A DNA stretch of 64,000 nucleotides from Loxodes magnus (taxonomy: Eukaryota; Ciliophora; Karyorelictea; Loxodida; Loxodidae). The stretch is from contig CAMPDV010000907.1 in NCBI GenBank assembly GCA_946699065.1, forward strand, positions 1-64,000, read 5' to 3'. Of this stretch, positions 1 to 12,600 are shown in pieces. Position 1 is the first letter of the stretch, and each line of letters starts with the position of its first letter. Under the pieces are notes generated by a model. The model searched no databases and was not told where the DNA came from. It saw only the letters and a list, made by a program, of their open reading frames with translations. The position numbers and the translations under genes are program-made.

Positions 1-499
1 TTAAAGATCTTCTTTTATCTAATATATTAAAGCTTATAAAAAATTCGCTAATAAATCCTAAATATAAAGCTAATTATTGTAAATTAATAAAGCATTTTTA
101 AAGAAGACTACAGCCTTATACATAAAAAACATTTACAAGAAGCTTAAAATTTAAATGATTAAACTCCATTAAAAAATTTGATAAGATTGAAATCTTTTCA
201 ATGCATAACCTGCTTATACTCTATTATTTTCTCTAGATATTTTTAGAATAGATGTAATAAATAGAGGTGCTACAGTATTTTATTAACTTTGCATCTATAA
301 AATTGAAAAATTTAAATTTGCACTTAAAAAAGAATTGTGTGCTAATATCTTTATATTAAATTACATGCAAGCTTTTAGATTTATATTTTACATTTAATAA
401 TATTAAAATAGAGTGAAAATATACATCCTTAAATTTAAAACCTAATATTTAATAATAAGACTTCTTTATTTATCATAAGTCTTTATTTCATTCTTTAGT
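1..499. other. A+T-rich intergenic stretch
   Basis: No motif, paralogue match or protein-like reading was found here. Composition is typical of the spacers of this window, with homopolymer A and T runs. Confidence 0.4.
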
Positions 500-843
500 T
501 TACATTTATTTTTAATAATTGAAAAGATGGTGGGAGTTGAGAATGACCTTTGTGACAATACTTTCTGGTTTTATGACTAGGAAAAAGTTCCTTTCCTGTC
601 GCTGAGAAAGTCCATGGTCAGAGTCATTTTCTGAAGGGAACACTGTCTTTGATATTATCAGCTCTTGCCAGGGGTTTGAAGCCTGGCTGCTCATAGCGAT
701 GTAGCTCCCTAGCAGCTGTGCTGGAGCATAACAGGATATCCCCATTATTTCATAAAAAGAGAGTGTCGGGTCGTGCAATCGGAAAGGAGGTTTTCGGTCC
801 AAAAACTTTTTTAGTTGAAATAATTAATTACATTTATTTTTAA
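500..843. mobile_element. SINE-like 312-bp insertion, copy 1, with target-site duplication
   Basis: An island much richer in G+C than its surroundings runs from about 516 to 827. It is flanked by a perfect 16-bp direct repeat (TTACATTTATTTTTAA at 500-515 and 828-843), the mark of target-primed insertion. A homologous element of the same 312-bp length lies at 36,039-36,350. Both begin near AAAAGATGGTGGGAG and end near GTTGAAA followed by a short A/T tail. The copies differ at roughly a fifth of positions with no codon pattern, so the sequence is treated as non-coding although open frames cross it. Internal pieces can pair, for example CCAGG with CCTGG around 667-687. The source RNA was not recognised: no clear tRNA A and B boxes are seen. 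Confidence 0.75.
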
Positions 844-3800
844 ACTTTACCAGATTATCTAAATTTTTTAAAATTCTATTTTATTTTTTTACTTTTTTTA
901 TATATTGCAAACTTTAGGTTAGATTTAAAATAAAATTAATTTATTTAAAAAGTAAGCATAGAAATATAAAAATTAAAGATTATATTATTTTCTAAATGAT
1001 ACTAATATAGCTATATAAAAATACTCAGACGTTTCTTTGAGAATAAATTAAAATAATTATAAGAAATATAAGTAAAGCATAAACCTTTATTTTAAATTAT
1101 TAATGTAAAAATAAATTATTACTAATATTTAAGACTTTAATGAGTTAGTGAAAGTAACTTAAATTTAGTGTTATTTAAGTAATAGTAAATTAAAAAAATC
1201 AAATTATATTAAGAAACTATTACTTATAAACTTAATAGTTTTGTTATTTTTTATTGATATACTAAAAATCTTAATATGAATAAAGAACTATTTTGATTTG
1301 AACTATAATCATTAAATTATTTGTATAAGATATAAAATAAATTATATTCTACATCCTAGAAATAGAAATTTATGAGAACTTATAAATATCATAATTAAGT
1401 TTTTTCAACTTTACTATAATTCTTAAATTAAGTTCTTTTGCTCAAATTTATTTTATAATTTTTTCATTTAAACAGTTTAGAAACTCTTGTGATTCAAATA
1501 TCCTTAATTTAATTACCCTTTGTAAATTCTACATAATTAAACATTAAGCTTACAAAGTATTTTTCTTATTTTATGCTCATTGCATTGGAAACTTCATACA
1601 CTTATATAGATAAAGAATAATATTTAAGTTTAACTAGCCCTAGCAAATTATTTACTTGATACTAATTTATCTATGATGCTTCTGACAATTTAAACATTAA
1701 AATTAAAGAAATTACAATCATTGATATAATTATATGAACTATTAAAACACTTCTTTCACTTAAAGCTCTATTAGCTAAATAACTTTATAATTATTATTTA
1801 GCCAAATTTAGATAGCTAAATTTAGATTTATTAGAACTGCTATAGAAATTTAAATTTGATACCAAAATAATTATAAAGTAGATAAAAGGTTAGTTTCATA
1901 AAGTAGAGAAACCTTAAGCTTCAATTAATCATACTTGCTTGTAAAATTTATCATGAACTTTCAGATTAACTATGCTTAGATTCAATATAACAGCAATATC
2001 AAAATTTCTTCGCCTAATAACAACGGAAATCATCATATTTTCAGATAAACATAATTATGATATGCTGAGATTAAAATGAAACAAAAAGGCTTATATAGCA
2101 AATTTGGTTTTAAAAGATTATAGATACTTATGCAAAAGAAAGAAAACTAAATTAATGTAAATACTTTAGATGTAATCAAAAATATTTTTTTATTTTATTC
2201 AAATTAATTAAGATTCCAAATAAAAACTTATATTAGTTTTCATGTGAATAGAGCTTTGTTTCATTTATATAAAATATAGTATTAAAAGATTTTGACTCTT
2301 TAAATATACAACTTATATCCTTTATTCTCGAAGATAGAAAAATAAAAAAAGATAAATAGAAATTACCAAGCAAATGAAATATATGATTATGTATTAACTA
2401 TATAGTTAAAATATATGCGTGTATAATATATAAAAAGGAAGCTTTGGAGATTATAACGAGATTGAATAAATAGCATTAAAAATTGCTCACTCTTCTTGAA
2501 GTAATTCATTTTACCTCTATCAAACAAAGATAAATAAAACTAAAGAGATTTCTTTTAAGTATTTCATGATTAAGCTCTATAAATTCTTAAAAGTACAACA
2601 GACATTAGTACCCATATTAAATAAGGATATTTTAAGTAAGTTTGGATATTAAAAAGAAAAATGATTAAAATTTAGCTAGTAGATCCATTAAATAACTCCT
2701 TTGTCTATAATTATTACATCTTATTAAAACAAACTTGAGGTTATTTTATCTATATATTTTTATAGTTTTCGCTTATTTCTTCATATATTATTATTTTATT
2801 TGTTGCTCTTAATAAACTTATACAAACATGATCAGGAAATTTAACTAATTTTTTCAATTAAATGATTGGTTTCCTTTTTATTTCTAGCTTAGAGGAAAGG
2901 CATTAAGGTTATTAAAAAGATAAATATAAATGCGACTTATATGCTGTTTATAAATGAAAATTTAGGATTAAAAAATAAACAAATTAAATAGGATATTTTG
3001 TGATTGCAGTATAACTCTAGGAATTAGAAACTTGATCGTTATTTTTTGTATAGGGTTAAGATTTAATTATTTTAATTTAGGAGAAAAAATAATTTTGCTT
3101 GTATAGTAGTTGATTAAGAAGAGAGTTTTGCAATTTCTTAATTATCTTTTAATATCTAATTAAAATGTGATTTAAATCTCTGGCTAGGTTTGCTATTAAA
3201 TAGTTATAAAATATCTTACTTATAATTATAATATAAAGTTACTTGGCTATATTTTATCAATTCTTTCTTTTAAATTTAGTTTTAGATTTCAATCATGAGA
3301 AAATAATTTAAATGGTTAGCTTTTATAATTTCTATTATAAGATGAAAATAAAGTTTCAATCGAGTTATATAAGCATAATATATTTTATAACCTACCATAA
3401 TACACGAATATAAATCTAAGAAAATAAATCACTAGCATTTATTAAACTTTTAAAACAGCAATGAAGAAAATTTAGAAGCTTAACTCAAGATAACGCTAAT
3501 TAATTATTATTTTACTTTTTTAGATTTTTTCTTTATTTAAAATTTATAATATTCGCATAACTTGAAATTAGAGCAAGCTAATTTAAAAGCTATGTTTGAG
3601 AATTAAAAGCATGAACATAGTATTAAAAAAGAATATTTCATCTTAAATTGCTATATGACGAATATTGGCCAAAGTAATGCGCTGTATTAATTATAATTTT
3701 CTTTTATTATGGTTCACTTCTGTTTTTATACAGTTTTATTAAGCTCCTTAAGCTTTAATCCTTTTTTTTTTTTAATTAATAAGCCTTGCATATTAGGTTA

Positions 3801-4407
3801 AAATTTGCTGAGTTTTTTTGCTTAGATAAAGAAATTTTTTAAAGGCAGAATTTTATATTTCGTACTAATATCCTTGCATACAAATTATTATTTGAATTTT
3901 ATATTAAAACAAAATAAAAATTTAGAATTTTAAAGAAACTATTTATTCAAAAGTATCTCAATTCTTGTATTCTAGGAAATTTGCTAGACTTCATAAATAC
4001 ATAGAAACTCAGCAAAAAATCTGTACTAAAAATATAAAAAAAGTGATAGAGAAATAGCATATTTTATAAAATAGCTTTTTCTAAGGTAAAGTTGACTTTA
4101 TTTTTTTTCAATAAGCAAGTTATTTTTAGTTAAAAATATAACTATTAATTTTAAAAATAAACATGAGGGAAAGATCAGAATAACCAAAAATAAAAATCAA
4201 TAATAAATTATAATATTCATTTTTCAACCTAAATATGACTTTCATTCTCTAATTTTTGCTTTTGCTTTTACTTTTTGCTTTTTATAATTTAATTAAATTA
4301 TCTTATTGAATGACTTTGATTTTAATCTGTTGAAAAGAATCTACATTATAAAGTTTTAGTCCTTGTAAATTTAACTTTTAACTCATTTCAAATTTGTTAA
4401 AATATAA
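844..4407. other. A+T-rich intergenic stretch
   Basis: This stretch has nothing recognisable: no cysteine-repeat, zinc-knuckle or RT homology and no tRNA-like arms. Short protein-like runs occur in several frames, but a code in which all three stops can be sense makes that uninformative. Confidence 0.35.
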
Positions 4408-7400
4408 ATGAATGTGGTAAAGAATTTGATACTTTGCCTTTTGACTATTTCCTTTAGCAACGCTTAAACTAATTTTTTTAATATTTTAGTTCCTAATGAG
4501 TCTACAATATTATTCTGGTTCTCAAGATAATATTATAGAATCATTTCAGTACTATAATTACAATCCCCTAGACTTAATAAAAAATAAGTATATCTGCCCT
4601 GGCTAAAGTTTGATAGAAATGCTTAGTAAAATTAATGAGGAACTTATATTCTTGTTAGATAATCTCCTTCAGGATTTATATAATTATCTGTGGAACAAAG
4701 TTAAAATAACTAATAAACTATCTTTTTAGCTAAAATTTAAACCTAAGTAGCAAACTAAGACGCTACCCTGTAAGTAACTTTGATTCATGACATTTGAATT
4801 TTTGTTGGATTTTCAGGTTATAAAAAGTGGGAAACTTTTTTTGGGTATAATTAATTCTTAAGCTAATAAATTCTCCACTATAGAGCAGCAGTTAACTGTT
4901 TGGTAAAGGTTTTGATCTAAGTAGTAATTTTTACATTTCAGGTTAAGCTAATAAATATAGAGAGTATATTTACTCTCTCAAATACTATAAAAATTTTTCT
5001 TTAGCACTTGATGATTTATGAGATATTTATAATTAACCTAATCAACAATTTATTTCTTTATCCGATAATCTTTCGTGCAATTAACTTTGCAGCAAATGCT
5101 ACGGATCTGCTGAGAATAACTGTTTACAATGCTATGAGTCTTTCCATTTTAGTAGTAATACTTGCATCTGTAATCAAAAACTTTCTTTGGATGGTATTTG
5201 TTAATAAAACTGTCCTTCTACACAATAAGATTCAGATTATAATAATATATGCGACTTCTGTAATGCTTCTATTCCACTTTGTGAGGAATGTAGATAATAA
5301 GGGAGATATCTGTAATAATGTTCAAGTTCATCTTATTAATTGGAAAATATATGCGTATCTTGTACAGAATACAACACTTTTTGCATTAGTTGTGACAATT
5401 AAAAATGTCTTTAATGTCAACAAGATAAAAAACTGACCAATTATACATGTGAAGATTAATGCATTGAAACTGAATAAGATTACAACTAAGATGAAATCTG
5501 CTAACCATGTGATTATTAGTTTAACTTTTGCTACACATGTAATGATATAGAATGCTTAGAGTGCAAATTAGGATATTTTCTATAGTCATAATAATGCAAA
5601 TAATGTTAAGAAGCAGCTAAGAATTGTTCTAAATGCTCTTAAGATGGAAAAATATGCTATTAGTGTGAGAATGATTATTTAAAAATTAACTAATAACTCA
5701 TGTGAGTTGAATTGTCTAGAAACAGAATAAGATTATGATTAAGATGGAGTATGCTAATATTGTAGTAAAGCAATATAAAATTTGCGGGAGATGCAACGTA
5801 AACAGGATTTGCATAAAATGTATATCGGATTAATATTTTATAAACTCAAATAGACTTAAAATGTAAACTTTGTAGCGAAGAAAATAAAGAATTGCGAAAG
5901 ATGTGATGAGCATGGTTAATATTGCTCAAAATGTATTGAAGGATATTTTTTTATATAATCGGAAGCTGTGCAGATAAATGCCCAAATGAAACTCACTGAG
6001 TTTAAGATCAAAAATGCTATAAATGTGATAATTTAATTTAAAATTGTTATAAGTGTATCGAAAATGGTAAAATCTGCTCTTAATGTAACGAATTTTTTGT
6101 TTGATTTGAGAATTCTTGTGATTAGGAGTGTCCTAATTAATCTTATTATGTTTAAGATTAAACATGCAAAAAATGTGATTAATCAATCTAATATTGCGAA
6201 AAATGTAGTGAGAATGGAACTCTTTGTGTTAAATGCTAAAAACCTTTTTTAAATCTAGAAAGTATTTGCATATAAAATTGTCCAGATGATAGTTACTTTG
6301 CTTAGGGATAAGAATGCTATAAATGCGAAAAAATCCAATATAAAAACTGTGAAAGATGCAGTAAAAAACGGACAAATTTGTGATAAGTGTTTAGAGCCTT
6401 TTGCTTTATTCGAAAATTATTGTGTTTAAATAATGTCCAAACGAAACTCATTATAGATAAGGTTAAATATGCCTAAAGTGTGATTATTCCATTTAAAACT
6501 GTGAGAGATGCAATTATTAAGGACAAGTTTGCATTAAATGCTACGAATCACATAAACTTTCTTTAGAAAATGCCTGTATAACTTGCGAGTCACATCAGAT
6601 TTTATTTAATTAATCTTGCATTCCTTGTTCAGCGATTCCTTAATGTGAATAATGCATAGTAATTTAGGAATTATACGATTGGATGTACAAAATGCAAACA
6701 AGATTTCAGCCTTGATAACTTTTTGTGTTAAGCATAAATTTCTAGCGAAGATTTAAAAAATTTCTCTGAAAGTAAAAGTGATGATGACGACGGTCAATAC
6801 GAAAGCCTTAATGATTTCGAAATATCAGATTTTGAAAAATAGTTTATTTACAATACTGATATAACCAATTTAGGGCCACTACTTATGGTGCTTTGCTGGA
6901 TCAGTATTAACTTCAGTTTCAGCAACTGTGACTTATACCTAATTTTCAGCAGGTTAAGTTCAATTTTTATCTATTCTTCTAATTAATCAGCTCATTTTTA
7001 ATGAATGGCTTTTGTAGATGTTAAAGAACAGAAAATATAAATGCTTATTATTACATGAATTTCAGAGGCAGCCAACCTATGTCAGGAATAAACAACAATG
7101 ACTTTCTAAATTTTGACTTGGATTCTAAGAAATTGATAGTAAATAAAAAGATCTACATCTTAATGAACTTCAATAGCTATACTTTTAATAGCTAATATAA
7201 TAAGCGCATTATTTGTTTTAATTATCTTATATTTAATAGACTTTTTATTTATAATCATAAGTTGCTTCATTTTGGGAAAGAAAAAATAGAAAAGGTAAGA
7301 AGAAAATTAACCAATAAGAATTTTATCACAATGGCTTACAATCTAAAATCAATTCAAATCACAAATGCTGCAATGCTCTAGTTATACCATTTTAATATCA

Positions 7401-8289
7401 GCGATTGATATGTTGGCTTTAACTCTTTTCTAGCTATTTTTATTATAGTAAGTTTTAAATTTTGTAGATTACGCAACTCTACTTTATTTTCTATAGCTAT
7501 TAAATAAATAAATAATATTTTTATTTAAAGGTCAAAAAACAAAGAAGCTATAGATGAAAAAGTTAAAAAGGAGTAAGATGAAATGTACGAAAAGAATATT
7601 ATACACTTTGACCATAAAGCATAAAATACAAAGCCTCAAGTGATTGTTCTAGACATTCTTCTTATTGAGAAGGCTATTTATTTCATTTGCAGCTGTTTTA
7701 CTTGTAGAAACTTAAATAGCCCAAATTATTTTGTATCTAATTCACTGTCTGATTTGGCTTACTTACTTAGTTTTTGTAGACCTATTTCAAGAACTATATT
7801 GTTTATTTAAGAATAGTAGGAGAAGGATTGTTGATAGTAATATACTTCTTTAATTTCTATTATCATGCAATAAGTAAAAAGCAGTTGACAGAAAAATAAT
7901 TTAATTAAGCTGATTATTTAGGGAAGATTCTAGTACTAATTTGTTGCTTTTACACCATCTGTGGACTGGCCATTTCAACTTTCTTAGTAGCTAAAGATTT
8001 ATAAGAATCTTGGAAGATTTATACGAATCTTGGAAGATTTATAAGTAGAAAAAATAAAAAATTTAATAGTCATCTTAAGAAGAAAGCAAATAAATCACAT
8101 AAAGACATAATTACCTTGAAGATAGAATAAATTAGCACTACCAAGATTACTCGAAGAAAACAAAAATTATAAAATGATCTTACTAAAGACATAAATATTA
8201 TAAGAGGAGATTAAAGAACCCATATTTACATCTCATTAAAAAGCACGCAAAAGGTAAAAAGAAAAATACATATGGCGATAGACATATGA
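4408..8289 (+). pseudogene. Surface protein paralogue A: LamG-like, Cys repeats, multi-pass membrane domain (decayed)
   Basis: This is the first of four paralogues. The proposed start gives a signal peptide, MNVVKNLILCLLTISFSNA. A LamG-like segment follows, with the conserved block HDIWIFVGFSG near 4,790, whose W is TGA. Furin-like CxxC modules run from about 5,070 to 6,700, and a C-terminal domain with several membrane helices runs from about 6,960 to 8,000. The terminal TGA at 8,287 is the proposed stop. Compared with D, the frame changes repeatedly: in the N-terminal domain, in the cysteine repeats after about 5,690, and at the MNAFVDV block near 7,001, where one extra base is present. It is the most damaged copy and probably a pseudogene. 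Near 7,998-8,042 a 20-bp unit containing GAATCTTGGAAG is tandemly repeated in the cytoplasmic tail. The ligand is unknown. Confidence 0.7.
7998..8042 (+). repeat. Tandem 20-bp repeat in the tail of gene A
   Basis: The unit ATTTATAAGAATCTTGGAAG occurs twice with one difference, followed by the start of a third unit. It is absent from the same place in paralogues B and D, so it arose after they diverged. Its length is not a multiple of three, so each added unit shifts the frame. Confidence 0.8.
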
Positions 8290-8883
8290 AATCGATATAT
8301 TTTACTTAATAATTAAATTTTAATGATTTATTTCTTAATAAAGCTTATCCTTTATAAACGTTCTTCCAACTTTACCTTTTTCATATACTTAAAAGATATA
8401 TCTACTAATTATTTTCTCTTTAGTAGAGTTTAGAAATATTTCTAATTAGTGTCTCTAATCATTTTAGATAAATTCAAACCTTTTTACTAAAGGACTAATT
8501 AGATTTTTTGACAGCATAGAGTTTATAAGATATGCTAATTATAATTAAAATTATGCTTTTTTCTCCTAGCTAATTTAATTCCTCTCTTTCCCATTTAATT
8601 CTTTTTTATACCTATATGTTTTATCTATTTTTTATCTTCTTTCTAAAACATTACTCATATACAGAATAAATTAGGATTATTTCTTTTTAAAAAATTGACT
8701 TTAAGTTTTGGATTAAGAAAATTGAGCAAAGGAGAAAAGCTGAAAGTCTTCTATATTATCATAGTAAAATATTCCAAAAGATAATTTTGAAATGCTTTTT
8801 TATAAATTAGATACAAATAAAGCGAGTAATTACCTTTACGATAAACATTAAACTTTATCATACTCATTTATCGAAACCTTACT
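8290..8883. other. A+T-rich spacer downstream of gene A
   Basis: Nothing is recognised here. The stretch is A/T-rich and carries no repeat shared with the rest of the window. Confidence 0.35.
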
Positions 8884-9650
8884 ATGACCTTTAAGCTATT
8901 AAGATTTATTAATTATATATTTTACTGTTGGCTAAAGATTAAATCAGAATCAAAGTGTTCTAAGGGCTGACTACTATTAAATCTAGAATTTATTTATTTC
9001 TTAGCTTATTTTATAGCTAATTCATTCGATAATTAAGAAGAGATATTAAGTTCATTAGGGGATAAAGTTCATATTTCTAGTTAGGATAGAAAGTAAAATT
9101 CCTTTATTCAATATTTAGTCCTATTGCTTAATTGAGAAAGCTATAACTATAAAAATTGTATATGAGGGTATTGGAACTTCTTTAGTATAGTAATGGAGCT
9201 TTTAGTTAGATATAATTTAGCTTAAATAAAGATAACTTCAATCCAATAATTTACTCTTAGCTCCTTTATATATTAATTAGACTCTAAATAGTAAAAGCAT
9301 TATGAAACTAGATATAATTTATTGCTATAAGGTATAAAGTCAAGAAGAACGTTTAATTAAGAAACTTAGTTATCATAAGATAAATAAATCCCCATTATAT
9401 GAGATCTATGGGCTAATATTTAGTTAAGGTTAAAAAGGATAATAAAATTGCACTAAATAACTAAGACTAATTAATAGCCTGAAATCAGATTTTCAATTAA
9501 ATATAATAGAACATTCTATTTATAGCTTAAAGCATCAAATCATTAATAATTACACTTCTAGTCAATATAGTGGAATTTATTATAGTTTGAAGGTTTAAGA
9601 CAATCAAAATTTGAGCAGCTAAGACTTTAAAATAAAAAGGAATAAAATTG
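8884..9650 (+). CDS. Possible unrecognised protein-coding gene (weak)
   Basis: From the ATG the frame reads MTFKLLRFINYIFYCWLK and then a stretch with mixed, protein-like composition, for example DNQEEILSSLGDKVHISSQD near 9,030 and WDLWANIQLRLKR near 9,400. With TAA/TAG as Gln and TGA as Trp the frame stays open, but so do the others, so openness is not evidence. Beyond about 9,650 the translation becomes the F/L/Y/Q-rich text expected from non-coding A+T DNA. The end is arbitrary and no family is recognised. Confidence 0.22.
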
Positions 9651-12600
9651 GATTAAAGTGTTTCATATTAATATGAACATTTATTAAATTTGCTAAGTTT
9701 TACCTTATTTAATGATTTATCCTTTACCTCTTTAATGAAATTCCTTTTTAAAAATTTTAAACTAAGAAATAATTTTTAACTATCCTTAACCATTTCAAAA
9801 GCTTTTTTATAGCTAAAAATATTCCTTATTGATATCTTTTAGTTATTAATTTAATACTTATATTTAAGTGTATACAACAAAATTTATCGTATATCTGAAT
9901 TTAAAATTAAAATAATTTAGGAAATTTAAAAAATTTCATTTTTTTATTAGTCTACATTTTCAATCTTAATGCTTATTTAATCTATATCATAACTTATACT
10001 TGTCTTGCCTTTGTAATTTTTTTCTTTAATCCGTTTATTCAAGATTTTTAATTTTTGTCCCTCTTTCTTTATTTAATTACCTAGTAAATAACTAAATAAA
10101 TGTTTCCCACCTATAAATTTTATAGAAGTAGGTAGGAATTTTAAATACATTTTTCTAATTATTTTACTTATAACCCATAAAATTTAATATAAAGAGCTAA
10201 TAGTTTTCAATTGACTTTTAGTAAAGAATGTCTATTAACGAATAGACTTTAGCTATATAAATAAAATAGTAGAGTAAGAAATATGAATGAGTTATTATTT
10301 TATAAGATATGTTCCAGCTTTTAAGTTAAAAAACTAAATTTAAGATAATTTTAACCTAAAAGAAGCTTGAAATAGAAATTGTAGATTGATTTACAACTAA
10401 ATAGAGTATTTTATAACTTTGCTTTAGATATTTATATTAATAAGGAGATCTAAGTAAAAATATATTCTAAACTTATAGCAGAGTTAGTTTGTTAATTTAG
10501 CTATTTAAAGATAATTAATGGTAACTTAGTAAAAATAGTTGGTAAATAATTTTATTAAATAGAACTTAATAAATATTCCTAATTTAGAAATATAAAGGTA
10601 AGGAAGTATTAAATGAGCATACCAAGATTTAAGTTAGTAACTTATAAAAAAGTAAATTACTTATTTAATTATAAGAGAATATTTAGTATATAAGCGATTT
10701 GAGTCTTGTCGTTATCTGGTGTAATAATTATTCTTATGGTATTTATAAGTTTAACTAAAACTTAGTTATGTGAGCTGAATAGCACTAATATATATTAACT
10801 TCACAGTTATAGTTAAAGTTAGATATTTTGCTAAAAATAAATTTGATATGGATTTTAATAAATTTAATAAGTAAGGCATATAGATTCTAATAATCTATTG
10901 CAGAATTCATAATTAAATTAACTATTTAAATATTATTTTAGAAGCAAAGATCTTTTAAACAATATTCTTTTCTATTCTTATGCTAAAGTGCTAGCTAAGG
11001 TAATTTCATGAAAATTATTTCAAATTAAAAAATAATTTATTTTCTTGTAATTTATTTTGCTAAATAGAAGCAAGGGAAAATCTAAAATTAATTTTATAAG
11101 TTTAATTATTAGAAAGGTTAAATTGTAAAGCCAATTATTTAGTAATAAAGAAAATAAATAGCTAAAAGGAAAAATTAAAAAAAAACTTTAAATTTATAAA
11201 TTTAACTAGTCAATTTATTTCCATCCTCATAAATATAAAAATAACTGTGATAGTAAATCTTTGATGTCTATATGACATTGTTAGCTAGATAAAATATTTC
11301 ATTAATATATCTTTGATTTTTTTGTGGCTTCAAAGATTTAATTAAGCTTATTTCTTTTAAATTTTATAAATAGTTATTCTTGCTTTATTAGTTAGCTAAA
11401 GAGTGCTTTTTAAATTGTTTATTTTTATTTATTTTTTAAGATAAACATTTAAAACTTTTATTTTATTTAAATTATTACACTTTTTATCTAAAAGCTCTTA
11501 CTCTCGCTTAATATTTTCTTTTCAACATTATCTTTAACTTTTTTTCTTCTTAATATAAATTTATCAAAAATGAAAGAATAATTTAACAGAGAAAGAATAA
11601 AAAAATATAAAATTAATATATAAGAAGTAGTCTCCAATTAATTTCTAGTCCTTAAAGGAATTTTATGTATTCTCAGTAATAAAAGTAATAATTTAATAAT
11701 TTCTTTTGATTATCTTTAAAAATAAAATCCATGTTAAATATAACTAAAACACTATTAAATAGATTTCAATGCGACGAAAGTAGAATGAGGATTGAAAAAT
11801 AACTAATTTTTTTATAAATCAAATGCTTAATAAATTTCATAATGAGTAACTTATAAATCTAATTGCTAAGAAAGTATATATTTATTTAAAATATTCCACT
11901 TTCCTATCTTCCTAAATTTGGCTTAAACTTAATTCCAAATAATTCTAATATGCACTACAATTCAATCAACAATATTTATTTATAATTAAATTTTTGATGC
12001 TATAAATATATATGATTTATTTAACTTTAGTTATTCAGTTTAAAGTTTATATTATTTTATCAATATCTTAAACAAAATAAAAAATAAATTTTAAATTATA
12101 CTCATTTAAGCCTTAATATCTTAATCTTATAGCTTTTAATATTTATTTAAGTAAATTATTTTTATTTTAGAGATAGCTTGCTTAAATGATTTTTAGTATT
12201 TCTATCTTTTATTTATTAGATCTATTATAATCTCTTCATAATGTATTAACAACTTTATATTTTAGGAACTATTTACAATAGTTAAGTAATTTGTATAAAG
12301 AAACATTCATATCTATCTTTATAATACCTGCTTAATGCTAATATTTGCAAAATTAGATTTAAATGTGATTTTACTCTTTTTAAAATTGGATTTTCTACCT
12401 CTCTATTAAGATAAAATTAAGAAACATCCTTTAGGTATGCTCTATACATAATGTTTATTTTTTAATTTAAAAAAGTTATTAGTTTCATTTAAAAATCCTT
12501 TTTAACTCCACATTCGAAAAACTTAATTAACAACATGAAAAGATGAAATAAAGCTATTTTTGATACCTTAAAATAATTAAATATTAGCTTCTTTTAATTT

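Noticed and set aside
512-802. Open frame of 96 codons on the minus strand of the SINE-like copy
   Set aside because: The second copy is not conserved as protein in the same frame, and base differences are spread evenly. It is a by-product of G+C-rich non-coding sequence.
516-827. Resemblance of GCTGAGAAAGTCC and AACAGAATATCC-type blocks in the SINE-like element to RNase P RNA conserved regions
   Set aside because: The similarity is short, the other conserved regions were not found, and there are two diverged retroposed copies. Only a covariance-model search could support it.
5008-5436. 142-codon hydrophobic open frame inside gene A
   Set aside because: It is a shifted frame across the cysteine repeats. 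The frame with CxxC modules aligns with B, C and D.
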